Shown here one piece after another: positions 16,904 to 25,990 of a stretch of DNA of 64,000 bases. Position 1 is the stretch's first letter. The number at the start of each line of letters is the position of its first letter. Source of the DNA: Prevotella sp. tc2-28 (GTDB lineage Bacteria > Bacteroidota > Bacteroidia > Bacteroidales > Bacteroidaceae). The stretch spans positions 62,001-126,000 of the forward strand of contig NZ_FNRE01000003.1 in NCBI RefSeq assembly GCF_900107705.1. The letters are read 5' to 3'. The translations under genes were made by a program, and so were the position numbers. The notes beneath the pieces were generated by a model. The model ran no database searches, was not told where the DNA came from, and was given only the letters and a program-made list of their open reading frames with translations.

Positions 16904-18532
16904 TTAATAGTTGGCCCGAATCCACTCGATGATTCTGAGGAAGAAGGTAATGGCGGATGTCTCGTGGTTGGTGATGCCGGCTTCCTTAGTCGTTTCGGAA
17001 CTGTACTCGCCGACAAACTCTTCCGGTTGAATGCCATTAGCCTTGAGGAACTGACTCATGGCGTAGAAATTCTCCACTGGCACGACATCGTCTTTCGTAT
17101 CGTGGAAGAGCATGATATCGAAGTCGCTGAGGGGTTTCCAGCCGCTGGTGAGCGCATCGGCGCTGAAGGCGGTCTTGAAACGGCGCATCAGGGCGCTGTT
17201 ACCATCGCAGACGGCTTCTGTGCAGAGCTCGCTCACTTTCTTGGTCTTGATAAGTTCCTCGTCGAGAGCCTTCCGCTTGTTCTTCTTGCTCAGGAACCAG
17301 TCGTCGAAGTTAGCGGCAACGGGGTCTCTCAGATAATCGTGGATGTCGAAACCCAGACGGAAGAAGTAGTTGTAGGCATAGAGCAAGTTGCAGACGGTGC
17401 TGGGCATCTCGGTAGTGCCTTTGGTGAGGGCGTCGAACATGGAGTTGATGTCGTAGGGTCCGTCGCCGGCAAAGGCTCGTTTCACCTTGACTTCGGGATG
17501 GCGCTCGGAGATCTCGCGCAGAACGCCCATCGTGGTCTGTCCACCCTCGGAATAGCCTGCGATGATGAAGTCGTCGTTTTTCTTCACGTTCAGGTCTTCT
17601 ATCAGTCGCTTGGCAGCGAAATAGGCATCGAGCGAGGCGCGTCCGTTAGCCCGTGAGATACAATAGGCCTGCGGCTCTTTCTCGGTGATGCCGAAGCCGT
17701 AGTAGTCGGGAGCTACGACGATGAAGTCGGTGAGGGATGCTCCTGTAGGGAACTCGACGGCTCCGCGCGAAGGTGCCTGCGTGGTGGCGTAGATGGTGAA
17801 GTGGTTGAAGAGCAGGATGCCGTTGAAGGGCTTATCTTCTTCTATCAGCGACTTGTTGACCGTAATAGTACCGCTGAGGGTGCAGGGATTGCCGAAGGGG
17901 TCGAACGAAGGATAGTTGAACACGTAGTTCATGTGGTTGGGGAAAAGCAGCACGGGAATGCTGTCGGTGATGCACGCCCGCGGAAGGGTGGACTTCGCCA
18001 TCCATTCCTGTATCATTTCACTATTACTGCTTTCGGCCTTGGCGAGGGTTCCTTCGTGAGATGCGTTGCTGAAGGCGACACTGCTCGAGCCACTTGTCAT
18101 CTTGATCTGACTGATATCGACAAAGTCGTTGTGACTGCTGGCGGCGCGCGTGCGCGACGGTGCATAGGTCTCGCCTGTTGCAGGGTCTTTCAGGATGACT
18201 TTTCCTTCAGCTGTCACCTGCCATGTGAACGGTGCATCCTTCGGTCCGCCGTAGATCTCGAGCGGTTCGTTGAAGGCATCGTCAAACACGGCCAGTGCGA
18301 CATAGCCTGTATGGTCGGCGTTGGCTTCCACGGCAATCAGTGCGCGGTTGAATGGCTTGCCGCTCTCGGTCACGTCCTCATAGTCGAATGTTTCATACCA
18401 TAGCCCGACAAGGCTCTTTTCCATCTCCTGTTGACTGGGAACCGTAGGGTTGTCGGTTCCGTTTGTGCAGGCGCTCATGCTGAGCAGGAGCACCGCAATC
18501 ATTGCTATATATTTCGTTTTCATCATCATCAT
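16904..18532 (-). CDS. Alpha/beta hydrolase lipoprotein
   Basis: A 542-residue lipoprotein with lipobox SMSAC. The first 170 residues form a small beta-rich domain seen in Bacteroidetes surface proteins. The remainder is an alpha/beta hydrolase: oxyanion region LLFNHFTIYAT, nucleophile elbow GYSEGG, acid Asp in LFHDTKDDVVP and base His in GITNHETSA. It resembles secretory lipase or prolyl-oligopeptidase-like hydrolases, but the substrate is unknown. It has its own well-formed promoter (18587-18617). Four consecutive Met codons make the exact start uncertain by up to nine bases. Confidence 0.83.
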   Translation of the reverse strand: MMMMKTKYIAMIAVLLLSMSACTNGTDNPTVPSQQEMEKSLVGLWYETFDYEDVTESGKPFNRALIAVEANADHTGYVALAVFDDAFNEPLEIYGGPKDAPFTWQVTAEGKVILKDPATGETYAPSRTRAASSHNDFVDISQIKMTSGSSSVAFSNASHEGTLAKAESSNSEMIQEWMAKSTLPRACITDSIPVLLFPNHMNYVFNYPSFDPFGNPCTLSGTITVNKSLIEEDKPFNGILLFNHFTIYATTQAPSRGAVEFPTGASLTDFIVVAPDYYGFGITEKEPQAYCISRANGRASLDAYFAAKRLIEDLNVKKNDDFIIAGYSEGGQTTMGVLREISERHPEVKVKRAFAGDGPYDINSMFDALTKGTTEMPSTVCNLLYAYNYFFRLGFDIHDYLRDPVAANFDDWFLSKKNKRKALDEELIKTKKVSELCTEAVCDGNSALMRRFKTAFSADALTSGWKPLSDFDIMLFHDTKDDVVPVENFYAMSQFLKANGIQPEEFVGEYSSETTKEAGITNHETSAITFFLRIIEWIRANY

Positions 18533-18586
18533 TTGATAAACTTCTTACCTTGAAGGACATGGCTAGTAATGAATACTTCTTAGGTG

Positions 18587-18617
18587 CAAAGATAACATTA
18601 ATTTTTTTTAATACAAA
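18587..18617 (-). promoter_or_regulatory. Promoter of the hydrolase lipoprotein gene
   Basis: Minus-strand TTTG at 18617-18614, 19 bases, then TATCTTTG at 18594-18587. The match is close to ideal, with a leader of about 50 bases. Confidence 0.8.
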
Positions 18618-18667
18618 CTTTTGGACCATTTTTTTTCGTATTTTGCACACAGCGTAAAAACAAAAAA

Positions 18668-18695
18668 GGGGCTGTCCCGTATATTGGACAGTCCC
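18668..18695 (-). terminator. Terminator of the OMP-S41-S37 operon
   Basis: GGGACTGTCC and GGACAGCCCC (minus strand) pair across an eight-base loop and are followed by a T run. It lies 35 bases after the S37 stop. Confidence 0.85.
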
Positions 18696-18730
18696 ATTTT
18701 TTTCTCTGGTTACTCGAAAACCGAGAAATT

Positions 18731-20446
18731 TCAATTCCCCAGGAACTTGTTGAGTGCGCTAACAATCATCTTCTCGGACTCGATGGTGTAGAAGCTGCGA
18801 TGCAGGAAATAGTCGTTATGAATGGCTGTACCGTCAACCACTCTTTCTATCATCGGGTTGTTATTGGCGGTGTCGTCGCCAATGCCAGCACCCGTCCATG
18901 GGTCGTTGTAGGCATAGACGAAGATGATAGGCTGTGTGCGCTCCGTCTCAACCCATTTGCGGAAATTGGTCATCAGCTGGCCGCGATCCTGCTTGTATAG
19001 GCCTGATTTGGCTGACTGTGAGTAGAGATACTGGTTTGTGAACTGGTAGTTGACTCGCTCACATTCAGCAGCCGTCAGGAAGCCTGTGCCGTTCACGAAG
19101 TCGTAGTTGTCTTCTGCATATCCCAACTCCTTGAAGGCCTGTATTCTGTAGGGTGCGGAAGGTGTCTCGCGGCGGAACCGCAGGAACGCCCACTGTTCTT
19201 CACTGAGTTCGGTGTTGATGGGTGTGGATCCTTCATCGGCGCGCGTGGTGGCAGGCGCTTTCTTCGGTTTATTGATTTTTTCCAAGTATTCACCCAGTTT
19301 CTCGTCGTCCCAGGTGATGAACTGCATGAAAAAGGACCATTGTTCAACCGTGGCCGTATTGTTTATCAGGGGTGTCAGGTCGGGCACGATGCCAGCCCAT
19401 GTGTAGAAGGCGACATTGCTGAATTTGTTGAACAGCGATGAGTAATAGATATGGACGGCGTATGCTGTCTCGTCTTTGGTCTTGTCGCCCGTGCTCAGTG
19501 CGCTCTTATTGTTATACTGTTCCAGCACACGGGCAAATTCGTCGGGGTATACGTTATAGCATGCTCTGATTGCCGCCTCGCGGATATACTGGTTGGTGCA
19601 TATCAACTCGGGTATTTTGCGTAGCCGCTCGTAGGCGATAGCCTCTTTCGAACCGGCAGGATAGCCGTTTCCACAGACTTCTCTCATATAGGCTGATGCG
19701 TTGGTGTCGTTGCAGCTGAAGGTGCCGTCGGTGTAGGTTGTTCCCGTCATGAACGGTGCGCAGAAGGGAACGTAGACGTTGAAGTCCTTCCATCCGTTCA
19801 TGTCGCTGTAGTATGCCTGCAGGGCGGTGGTGATACCGTCTTTGCTCGTGCCTGTGCTGATCCACTTGCCGGTCTTGAAGAAATGTTGCTTCAGTGCGCT
19901 GACAATGTTGTGGATGTCGCGTGCTTGCTGGTCGGCATCGAGGTAGGTCATCTTGAGGTCCTCGAAGGGCTCGGGAAGTGACTTTCCGAAGTAGCGGTGC
20001 TCGATGTGCAGTTCATTGGCATCCAGCTGTTTGGCCATGTCGGTGAGGTAGTTGGACAACGCATAGCCGTGTGTCAGTACTACAACATTTTTGTCAACGC
20101 CTTTGAATTTGAGCCAGCACCGCTGGAAATAGGTTCCAAGCTGGGGATTGTGATGGTCAACGGGTTGCTCGAAAGAGAACGAATAACATTTCGCTTCATT
20201 TTTCCCGTCGCTGCTTGCCTTTTTGTCGTCATTTTTCTCATCGATATCGACACCTTCCGGGGCATATTGGACATTGTAGATGCCAGGAACAGCCTTGAGG
20301 GCTTTCAGCACCTCGTCGACGCTTCCCTCCTGCTCTTCGGTAGGATATTTGAATTCGCTCATGCTGTTATCTTCCGTACAGCCGACAAGCATCATTACGG
20401 TCAGCAAGGCCAACAGGTAATATCTGATTTGTTTCATAACTTTCAT
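18731..20446 (-). CDS. S37 family tripeptidyl aminopeptidase-like lipoprotein
   Basis: A 571-residue lipoprotein (lipobox LVGC) of peptidase family S37 (PS-10), serine aminopeptidases with an alpha/beta hydrolase fold. Recognisable blocks are FEQPVDHHNPQLGTYFQRCW, VVLTHGYAL, HIEHRYFGKSLPEPF and the nucleophile elbow STGTSKDGITT. The distant His is probably in HNDYFLHRSFY. Members split short peptides from the N-terminus. It is last in an operon with an S41 peptidase and an outer-membrane barrel, pointing to extracytoplasmic peptide breakdown. Confidence 0.87.
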   Translation of the reverse strand: MKVMKQIRYYLLALLTVMMLVGCTEDNSMSEFKYPTEEQEGSVDEVLKALKAVPGIYNVQYAPEGVDIDEKNDDKKASSDGKNEAKCYSFSFEQPVDHHNPQLGTYFQRCWLKFKGVDKNVVVLTHGYALSNYLTDMAKQLDANELHIEHRYFGKSLPEPFEDLKMTYLDADQQARDIHNIVSALKQHFFKTGKWISTGTSKDGITTALQAYYSDMNGWKDFNVYVPFCAPFMTGTTYTDGTFSCNDTNASAYMREVCGNGYPAGSKEAIAYERLRKIPELICTNQYIREAAIRACYNVYPDEFARVLEQYNNKSALSTGDKTKDETAYAVHIYYSSLFNKFSNVAFYTWAGIVPDLTPLINNTATVEQWSFFMQFITWDDEKLGEYLEKINKPKKAPATTRADEGSTPINTELSEEQWAFLRFRRETPSAPYRIQAFKELGYAEDNYDFVNGTGFLTAAECERVNYQFTNQYLYSQSAKSGLYKQDRGQLMTNFRKWVETERTQPIIFVYAYNDPWTGAGIGDDTANNNPMIERVVDGTAIHNDYFLHRSFYTIESEKMIVSALNKFLGN

Positions 20447-20465
20447 ATCTTAATATCTCTTTCTC

Positions 20466-21998
20466 TCAATTTCCGGTACGAATGTACTGCAAGGCGCGTT
20501 CCAGCTGTGTGTCGCGACCCTGCTTGAACTGGGCAACATCGAGGTCGACATCGATGTCAGGCTGGATACCATTACCCTCCACGATATGCTTGTTCATGTC
20601 GAAGAGACCGACCATAGGCAGGTTGACATAAACCGGCGTAACATTTTTTTTGCCGATATGACCAGTATAGTTGCTGGTAAAGTCTTCCTGGCTTGTCAAC
20701 GAGCAGATTCCACCCCAGGTGCGTTTGCCAATGATACGTGTGTTGGGCAACTGTTTGGCACTCAGCACCGTCACTTCCGACATGCTGACGGACCAGCAGT
20801 TGACGAGTATGGTGATGGGAACATCGTCGACAACCTCATGATCAGCATCCATCGTTGGAGACATCATTGGCATGAGGGGAGAATAGTCATATCGGCCAGA
20901 ACCACGCTTGAAGCGCGCATAACCATACTGAATACCACCCTTGGGAGCCAGGCTGCCCAGTACGTAAATGGCATCATTTGTCGAGCCGCCGAGATTCGAC
21001 CGCAAGTCGATGATGACGCCCTTCAACTTCTGCTGCTTGTGCAACCGCTGGATAGCGTTGAACCACGCCCAATAGGCATCCGATATCGCCTTGGCAATCT
21101 CCGTGGCGTGCTTGCTGTCGCCATAATACTGTTGGAATGACGCATTATCCAAATATGAAGACAGGCTGAATTCGCTCAGATGGAGGTAGGCGATGTTGTC
21201 CTTGAACAAGCCATACTTCAGCTTAATGCCAGTATTCTCGAAATTCTCGTCGATAGGGTCCAGGAAGGGAATGTTCAGGACGGCATACTTTTCAACCAGC
21301 CTATTGTAACTCTCGAGAGGATTCGCCTGATTACCCAATCCCTGAATCTCATTGATAAATTTTTTCAGCAGAACCAACGTGGTGGCGTCATTCTCCGTAG
21401 GGTCCTGCTTGGCAAGCAGCTCGTCATATCTGGCCTTTGCCCACTGCAGTCCGATGCCCTTGGTTTGCATGATATGCCTGAGCTGTGTTAACACATAGGT
21501 GTCGCCCTCTTTCCATTCCTGTAACTCATCACTGTAGGGTTGCAGGTTCGGCGAAAAATCCTCGAGGTTGAAGTCAGGACGTACGCTATTGCGAATCAGA
21601 TTCGGTGAAGCTCTTACATATTTACTAGTCGAGTGATTAAAGAAATATACCACCATGTGTCCGTCGTGCAACGGTGCAACCATCTCTTCCATCACGGTCT
21701 TCAGCATGTCGTCGCTGACGTTCTCCAGCGTGTCGAGCCCCTCGAACTTAGGTAGCATCACGCGGTAGTGCTCATCCCAGTCAAGACCGCAATCTTTCTC
21801 ATAATCCCAAAGCGAATAGGTGCTGTTCATACTCTTCCAGAACACCTTGAACTTTTCTGCATAACTCCTATTGGCGGCATAGAAAGCCATATCGTCGTTG
21901 TAGACATAGCTCAGCATGACGTCACTGTCCTTGTGGCATGATGTGACACTCAGTGTCAGCATCAGCGCCCCTAATATCATGAACTTATTTTTCATCAT
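20466..21998 (-). CDS. S41 family peptidase lipoprotein
   Basis: A 510-residue lipoprotein (lipobox VTSC) of the S41/C-terminal processing peptidase family. The N-terminal helical region has LHDGHMVVYF, typical of the tricorn-core family. The catalytic region shows VIIDLRSNLGGSTNDA and the nucleophile Ser in NCWSVSMSEV, followed by GKRTWGG. No clear PDZ domain is seen between 150 and 300. It sits between the outer-membrane barrel and the S37 peptidase, in the same direction with gaps of 16-19 bases. Confidence 0.87.
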   Translation of the reverse strand: MMKNKFMILGALMLTLSVTSCHKDSDVMLSYVYNDDMAFYAANRSYAEKFKVFWKSMNSTYSLWDYEKDCGLDWDEHYRVMLPKFEGLDTLENVSDDMLKTVMEEMVAPLHDGHMVVYFFNHSTSKYVRASPNLIRNSVRPDFNLEDFSPNLQPYSDELQEWKEGDTYVLTQLRHIMQTKGIGLQWAKARYDELLAKQDPTENDATTLVLLKKFINEIQGLGNQANPLESYNRLVEKYAVLNIPFLDPIDENFENTGIKLKYGLFKDNIAYLHLSEFSLSSYLDNASFQQYYGDSKHATEIAKAISDAYWAWFNAIQRLHKQQKLKGVIIDLRSNLGGSTNDAIYVLGSLAPKGGIQYGYARFKRGSGRYDYSPLMPMMSPTMDADHEVVDDVPITILVNCWSVSMSEVTVLSAKQLPNTRIIGKRTWGGICSLTSQEDFTSNYTGHIGKKNVTPVYVNLPMVGLFDMNKHIVEGNGIQPDIDVDLDVAQFKQGRDTQLERALQYIRTGN

Positions 21999-22014
21999 TT
22001 CAATTCTTCAATCC

Positions 22015-22677
22015 TTAAAAACAATACCAAACTCCCGCTTGCAAAGCTAACGTTGAATGATAGCGGTAGTCCTTAGCCAGATCACTCACTTTCACGGTGC
22101 TCACCGTGCTATAATAGTAGCGCAGCTCAACCTGAGCAGCCCAATGGCTGGCAAAGCGATATTCAACACCAGCACCGCCTACGAAACCGAAGTCCCAGCG
22201 CTGGTCGCGATCATCATAGAAATCTATCTTCTCAGTGAATTCAAACTCTGCGTTCGTCAAGCCGTTGCTGTCCCAACCTTTGCGGTTGCTGTTCAGCCAA
22301 TAACCGCCGTAGATACCGAGGTTGCAGAAACCGCGAACCTGCTGACCGCCAAAGCTAAAGGAACCCATCACGGGCAACTGCAGGTAGTTGTTGACGTACT
22401 TGTAGTCGCAGGTTTTCAAATACTCACGTGTCTGACGATAGTTCTTCTGCGTCCAGTCCAGTTCAACGCGCACACCCGCCCAATCGGTGATGTCATACTG
22501 TCCCATCACGCCCAGGGTAACACCCCATCGGTCCTTGAACACATAGTCGTTCTGATACTGTTTGTCAATGATGAAGTGATTCAAGTCTGCACCACCATTG
22601 ACACCCACGCGCCACTGGGCAAAAGCCAGCATCGGCAGCATGAGCGCAAGCATTGTTAATGTCTTTTTCTTTTCCAT
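22015..22677 (-). CDS. Outer-membrane beta-barrel protein (PorT-like)
   Basis: A 220-residue protein with a signal peptide (MEKKKTLTMLALMLPMLAFA) and alternating beta strands ending in aromatic Phe, typical of an eight-stranded barrel (OMP_b-brl_2/PorT-type). The GVNGGADLNHF start and the terminal LALQAGVWYCF support this. It is first in the S41-S37 operon behind a TACCTTTG promoter. Function beyond membrane location cannot be read. Confidence 0.85.
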   Translation of the reverse strand: MEKKKTLTMLALMLPMLAFAQWRVGVNGGADLNHFIIDKQYQNDYVFKDRWGVTLGVMGQYDITDWAGVRVELDWTQKNYRQTREYLKTCDYKYVNNYLQLPVMGSFSFGGQQVRGFCNLGIYGGYWLNSNRKGWDSNGLTNAEFEFTEKIDFYDDRDQRWDFGFVGGAGVEYRFASHWAAQVELRYYYSTVSTVKVSDLAKDYRYHSTLALQAGVWYCF

Positions 22678-22692
22678 TTTTTAATACAACTG

Positions 22693-22700
22693 CAAAGGTA
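22693..22700 (-). promoter_or_regulatory. -7 box of the OMP-S41-S37 operon
   Basis: Minus-strand TACCTTTG followed by CAGTTG, 15 bases from the ATG at 22677. Confidence 0.7.
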
Positions 22701-22738
22701 AACCTTTATTTTCGTACGAAAAATTTACAACAATCTGA

Positions 22739-23674
22739 TTAGCCGATTTTCTCGCGGAAATAGGCGATGATGTGGTCAAGGCCTTCGTCGAGGGTGACCT
22801 TGGGCTCCCAATGGAGGTTCTCCTTGGCTACGGTAATGTCAGGACGGCGCATCTTGGGATCGTCGCTGGGTAGCGGACGGAAGACAATCTTGCTCTTACC
22901 GCCAATCTTCTTGATGACCTTCTCTGCCAGTTCGAGCATGGTGAACTCGCCCGGGTTACCAATGTTGACAGGACCGGTGAAGGAGTCGGGCGTTTCCATC
23001 ATGCGGAGCATGCCTTCGATGAGGTCGCTGACGTACTGGAAAGAGCGTGTCTGCTGACCGTCGCCGTAAATGGTCAGGTCCTCACCGCGCAGTGCCTGGA
23101 TGACGAAGTTGGAGACGACGCGACCATCGCTAACAGCCATGCGTGGTCCGTAGGTATTGAAGATGCGGATGACCTTGATGCGCACGTTGTGCAGGCGGTG
23201 ATAGTCGAAGAACAGGGTCTCGGCACAACGCTTACCTTCGTCGTAGCACGAGCGGATGCCAATGGGGTTGACGTGTCCCCAGTAGGACTCGGGCTGCGGA
23301 TGTACATTCGGGTCACCATAGACCTCGCTGGTCGACGTCTGGAGAATTTTCGCCTTGGTGCGACGCGCCAGTCCAAGCATATGATAAGCACCGAAGACTG
23401 ACGTCTTGGTGGTCTGTATCGGGTCGTTCTGATAATAGATAGGAGATGCGGGACAGGCGAGGTTGTAGATTTCGTCGACCTCAGCCCAGTAGGGGTTAAT
23501 CACGTCGTGGCGCACCAGTTCGAAGTTAGGTTTGCCGATGAGGTGCCACACGTTTTCCTTGGATCCACTGTAGAAGTTGTCGAGGCAGATGACGTCATGT
23601 CCCTCGTTGACCAGTCGTTCGCACAAATGGGAGCCGATAAAGCCAGCGCCGCCCGTTACTAAAACTCTTTTCAT
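22739..23674 (-). CDS. UDP-glucuronate decarboxylase-type SDR (UDP-xylose synthase-like)
   Basis: A 311-residue NAD-dependent sugar-nucleotide enzyme of the extended SDR class. The NAD motif is [14 protein letters not shown], and the active site shows [10 protein letters not shown] with [12 protein letters not shown], where Tyr-x3-Lys is catalytic. The full pattern, including [20 protein letters not shown], is that of UDP-glucuronate decarboxylase, which makes UDP-xylose for surface glycans. It is the third gene of an operon with a sugar kinase-like protein and a GH5 enzyme. Confidence 0.9.
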   Translation of the reverse strand: MKRVLVTGGAGFIGSHLCERLVNEGHDVICLDNFYSGSKENVWHLIGKPNFELVRHDVINPYWAEVDEIYNLACPASPIYYQNDPIQTTKTSVFGAYHMLGLARRTKAKILQTSTSEVYGDPNVHPQPESYWGHVNPIGIRSCYDEGKRCAETLFFDYHRLHNVRIKVIRIFNTYGPRMAVSDGRVVSNFVIQALRGEDLTIYGDGQQTRSFQYVSDLIEGMLRMMETPDSFTGPVNIGNPGEFTMLELAEKVIKKIGGKSKIVFRPLPSDDPKMRRPDITVAKENLHWEPKVTLDEGLDHIIAYFREKIG

Positions 23675-23702
23675 ATTGCTAAGCCTTTAATATTTTTTTA
23701 AT

Positions 23703-24992
23703 TTAGTTTTCCGCCTTCTTGATGATCTGCAGCGTGGTACTGTCGGTGGCGAAGACGGAGTTCAGTCCCTGAGCCTCCTGGGCGGGATCATTGGTGTAAT
23801 CGTCGCCGGGCTGCCACTGGATGTGCTGCGGATTGGCAAAGCCACCCCATCCCCAGAAGTTGCATCCGGCAAAGCAGCCTCCATCAGCAGCATGCTGTTT
23901 GACCGTGGTAAATACGAAATCATAATAGCGGTCGCGCCATTGCGTGGTGCTGGTCTTGGAGTAAGAAAAGCCGTCGCGCGGGAATCCGAACTCCTCCATG
24001 ACGAGCGGCTTACGGAGCGAGTCACAAACGGTCAGGTGCTGTGAGATATAGTCCATCGTGTTGCGCTTGGCGACACCAAGTGTGGAGTCGTTCATCACCT
24101 CCTGTCCGGCCTGATTGCGGAGCCATCCCCAGTTGTAAGGCCACAGGTGGATGTTGCAATAGTCTACGTTAGCGTCGGCACAGATGCGCGTCCAACTGCT
24201 GAGGTCGTTCTCGCAACCCCACAAGCCCTCGCTACCCACGGAGATGAGATGGTTCTTGTCGAGTGAGCGTATCAAGGCAGCCGCCTCGGCAAGCCATTTC
24301 TCGAAAGCGGGAAGTGCCTCCCGGGAGAAGGCACGCGGTTCATTGCCTATCTGCCACGACATGATGGCAGGGTCGTCGGTGTACTTCACGCCGGTATAGC
24401 GGTTGGTGCGTCCGATGATGAAGCGCACATAGTCGTAGAACAGCTGGTGAGCCTTCTCGTTAGTAGCGAACTGAGCCATTGCCTCCATGAAGGCGGGATA
24501 GCCCACCTCGTCAGGGCGCGGCTGTCGTCCGAGTCCGGCATGCTCGAGATAGAAGCCGTAGCCCCCACTCCACTCCCACGAGTTGTTGAGGTAAAGCACT
24601 GCAACCATCTGGCGCTTACCCATCTCCATCAGCAGAAAGTCGAGTCCTGCCAGGATGGTATCGTTATAGACGCCAGGCTTTACTTGCAGGGTGGGTTCGA
24701 CCTTGGTCTTAAAGCCACGTTCACCATCGGAGCCTACCAGGATTCGCAGGTTGTCGATGCCCCTGCGCTTCATCTCATCCAGTTCTTGGATGAGTCGTTC
24801 GCGACTGCCTCCCTGCCCTTCAGAGCCGAGGATGGCGCCATACCAAAAGTTAGTACCGACGTAATAGTAAGGTTTTCCACCACGCACGAAATGACCGTCC
24901 TCAACCTTGACGAAGTCCGTCTGTTCAGGACGTGATGACTGACACGCAACAATCAGCGCCAAGGTTGTCAGAAGCAGGAGTAGTTTCCTCAT
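23703..24992 (-). CDS. GH5-family glycoside hydrolase, mannanase-like lipoprotein
   Basis: A 429-residue lipoprotein (lipobox IVAC) with a TIM-barrel of glycoside hydrolase family 5. WQIGNEPRAF holds the acid/base Glu and LVMEEFGFPRDG the nucleophile Glu. FVKVEDGHFVRGGKPYYYVG at the N-terminus and GTNFWYGAIL are typical of the GH5_7 beta-mannanase-type branch. Likely acts on a beta-linked hexose polymer at the cell surface; mannan is inferred from subfamily resemblance. It follows the kinase gene by nine bases. Confidence 0.87.
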   Translation of the reverse strand: MRKLLLLLTTLALIVACQSSRPEQTDFVKVEDGHFVRGGKPYYYVGTNFWYGAILGSEGQGGSRERLIQELDEMKRRGIDNLRILVGSDGERGFKTKVEPTLQVKPGVYNDTILAGLDFLLMEMGKRQMVAVLYLNNSWEWSGGYGFYLEHAGLGRQPRPDEVGYPAFMEAMAQFATNEKAHQLFYDYVRFIIGRTNRYTGVKYTDDPAIMSWQIGNEPRAFSREALPAFEKWLAEAAALIRSLDKNHLISVGSEGLWGCENDLSSWTRICADANVDYCNIHLWPYNWGWLRNQAGQEVMNDSTLGVAKRNTMDYISQHLTVCDSLRKPLVMEEFGFPRDGFSYSKTSTTQWRDRYYDFVFTTVKQHAADGGCFAGCNFWGWGGFANPQHIQWQPGDDYTNDPAQEAQGLNSVFATDSTTLQIIKKAEN

Positions 24993-25001
24993 AATCTGCT
25001 A

Positions 25002-25898
25002 TTATTTGCTGTGATAAGTAATCAATCCCTCCATCGGGCTCTTCATGATGTTGCCCAGTAGAAAACCCTCTGCCTCGGCAGCCTCAGCAAGCAGCGTACT
25101 GTAGTGGTGCGCCATCGAGCCTATGAAATGAACGGGGAGGTCCTTGCGCTGATAGGGCACGATGTTAGCGCGGAAGAACTGTCGGAAGTTTTGTACGACA
25201 AGGTCGCGGAGTATCGGATTGTCGAGATGCTGCGAGATATAGAGTGACGTGCTGGCAAGGAACCGGTTGGCCAACGGTTCACGGTATACCTTATTAATAA
25301 TATCGGCCTGTGTCAGCTTGTGCTCAGCCAGGTAATTGTCGCGGACTGCTGCCAGCTGAGGATTCTTGAAGATGGCGTTGAAGAAGAGGCGTCCCAGCAC
25401 GGCACCACTACCCTCGTCGCCCAGGACATAGCCCAGTGCCGGAGTGTTCTGCACGATGTCCTTTCCGTCGTATAGGCAGCTATTAGCCCCTGTACCGAGA
25501 ATACAGGCAATGCCCGGCTCGTGCTGACAAAGCGCACGCGCTGCCGCCGTCAAGTCGCTGTATACCTCGATGCCTTCGAGGCGGAAGTACTGTCCCAGCA
25601 TCTGCTTGACACCCGGAATATGTACGGGTGTGCATCCACTGCCATAGAAGATGACACCAATCTGCGACATCAGCGGCATCTCTAGTGCCTTCGAGTTGAC
25701 AAGCGCAGCCCGTGAGAATGTGGACAATTGAGAGACCACTTCCTGTCCGATAATCTGCCCGATGGCATCCATCGACTGGTGAATGGGGTTAATACCTTGC
25801 GTCTGGAAAGAAGTTATCACATTCCAATACTGTGGATAAGGAGAATGGAGAAGCGCCCAATCGGTCTTGGTGCCGCCACTGTCTGCAATAAGTATCAT
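25002..25898 (-). CDS. BadF/BadG-family ATPase, N-acetylglucosamine kinase-like
   Basis: A 298-residue member of the ASKHA fold close to N-acetylglucosamine kinases. The phosphate-1 loop is MILIADSGGTKTDWALL at the N-terminus; the sugar/phosphate-2 region has ACILGTGANSCLYDG, and GYVLGDEGSGAVLGR is typical of the family. An extended frame reaches 25970, but it crosses a TACCTTTG promoter box at 25935-25928, so the ATG at 25898 is the true start. It leads an operon with the GH5 enzyme and the UDP-xylose-type SDR. Confidence 0.87.
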   Translation of the reverse strand: MILIADSGGTKTDWALLHSPYPQYWNVITSFQTQGINPIHQSMDAIGQIIGQEVVSQLSTFSRAALVNSKALEMPLMSQIGVIFYGSGCTPVHIPGVKQMLGQYFRLEGIEVYSDLTAAARALCQHEPGIACILGTGANSCLYDGKDIVQNTPALGYVLGDEGSGAVLGRLFFNAIFKNPQLAAVRDNYLAEHKLTQADIINKVYREPLANRFLASTSLYISQHLDNPILRDLVVQNFRQFFRANIVPYQRKDLPVHFIGSMAHHYSTLLAEAAEAEGFLLGNIMKSPMEGLITYHSK

Positions 25899-25927
25899 AT
25901 TTATTATCTTTAGATTGATTTTTGTTG

Positions 25928-25935
25928 CAAAGGTA
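25928..25935 (-). promoter_or_regulatory. -7 box of the kinase-GH5-SDR operon
   Basis: Minus-strand TACCTTTG followed by CAAC. It is 22 bases from the opposing MscS -7 box, so the two divergent promoters interlock. Confidence 0.7.
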
Positions 25936-25957
25936 ATGAATATTTTGAAAAAATGAT

Positions 25958-25965
25958 TATCTTTG
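25958..25965 (+). promoter_or_regulatory. -7 box of the MscS gene
   Basis: TATCTTTG followed by CACAC, 25 bases upstream of the ATG at 25991. Confidence 0.7.
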
Positions 25966-25990
25966 CACACAAAAAATATAATTCATCAGA

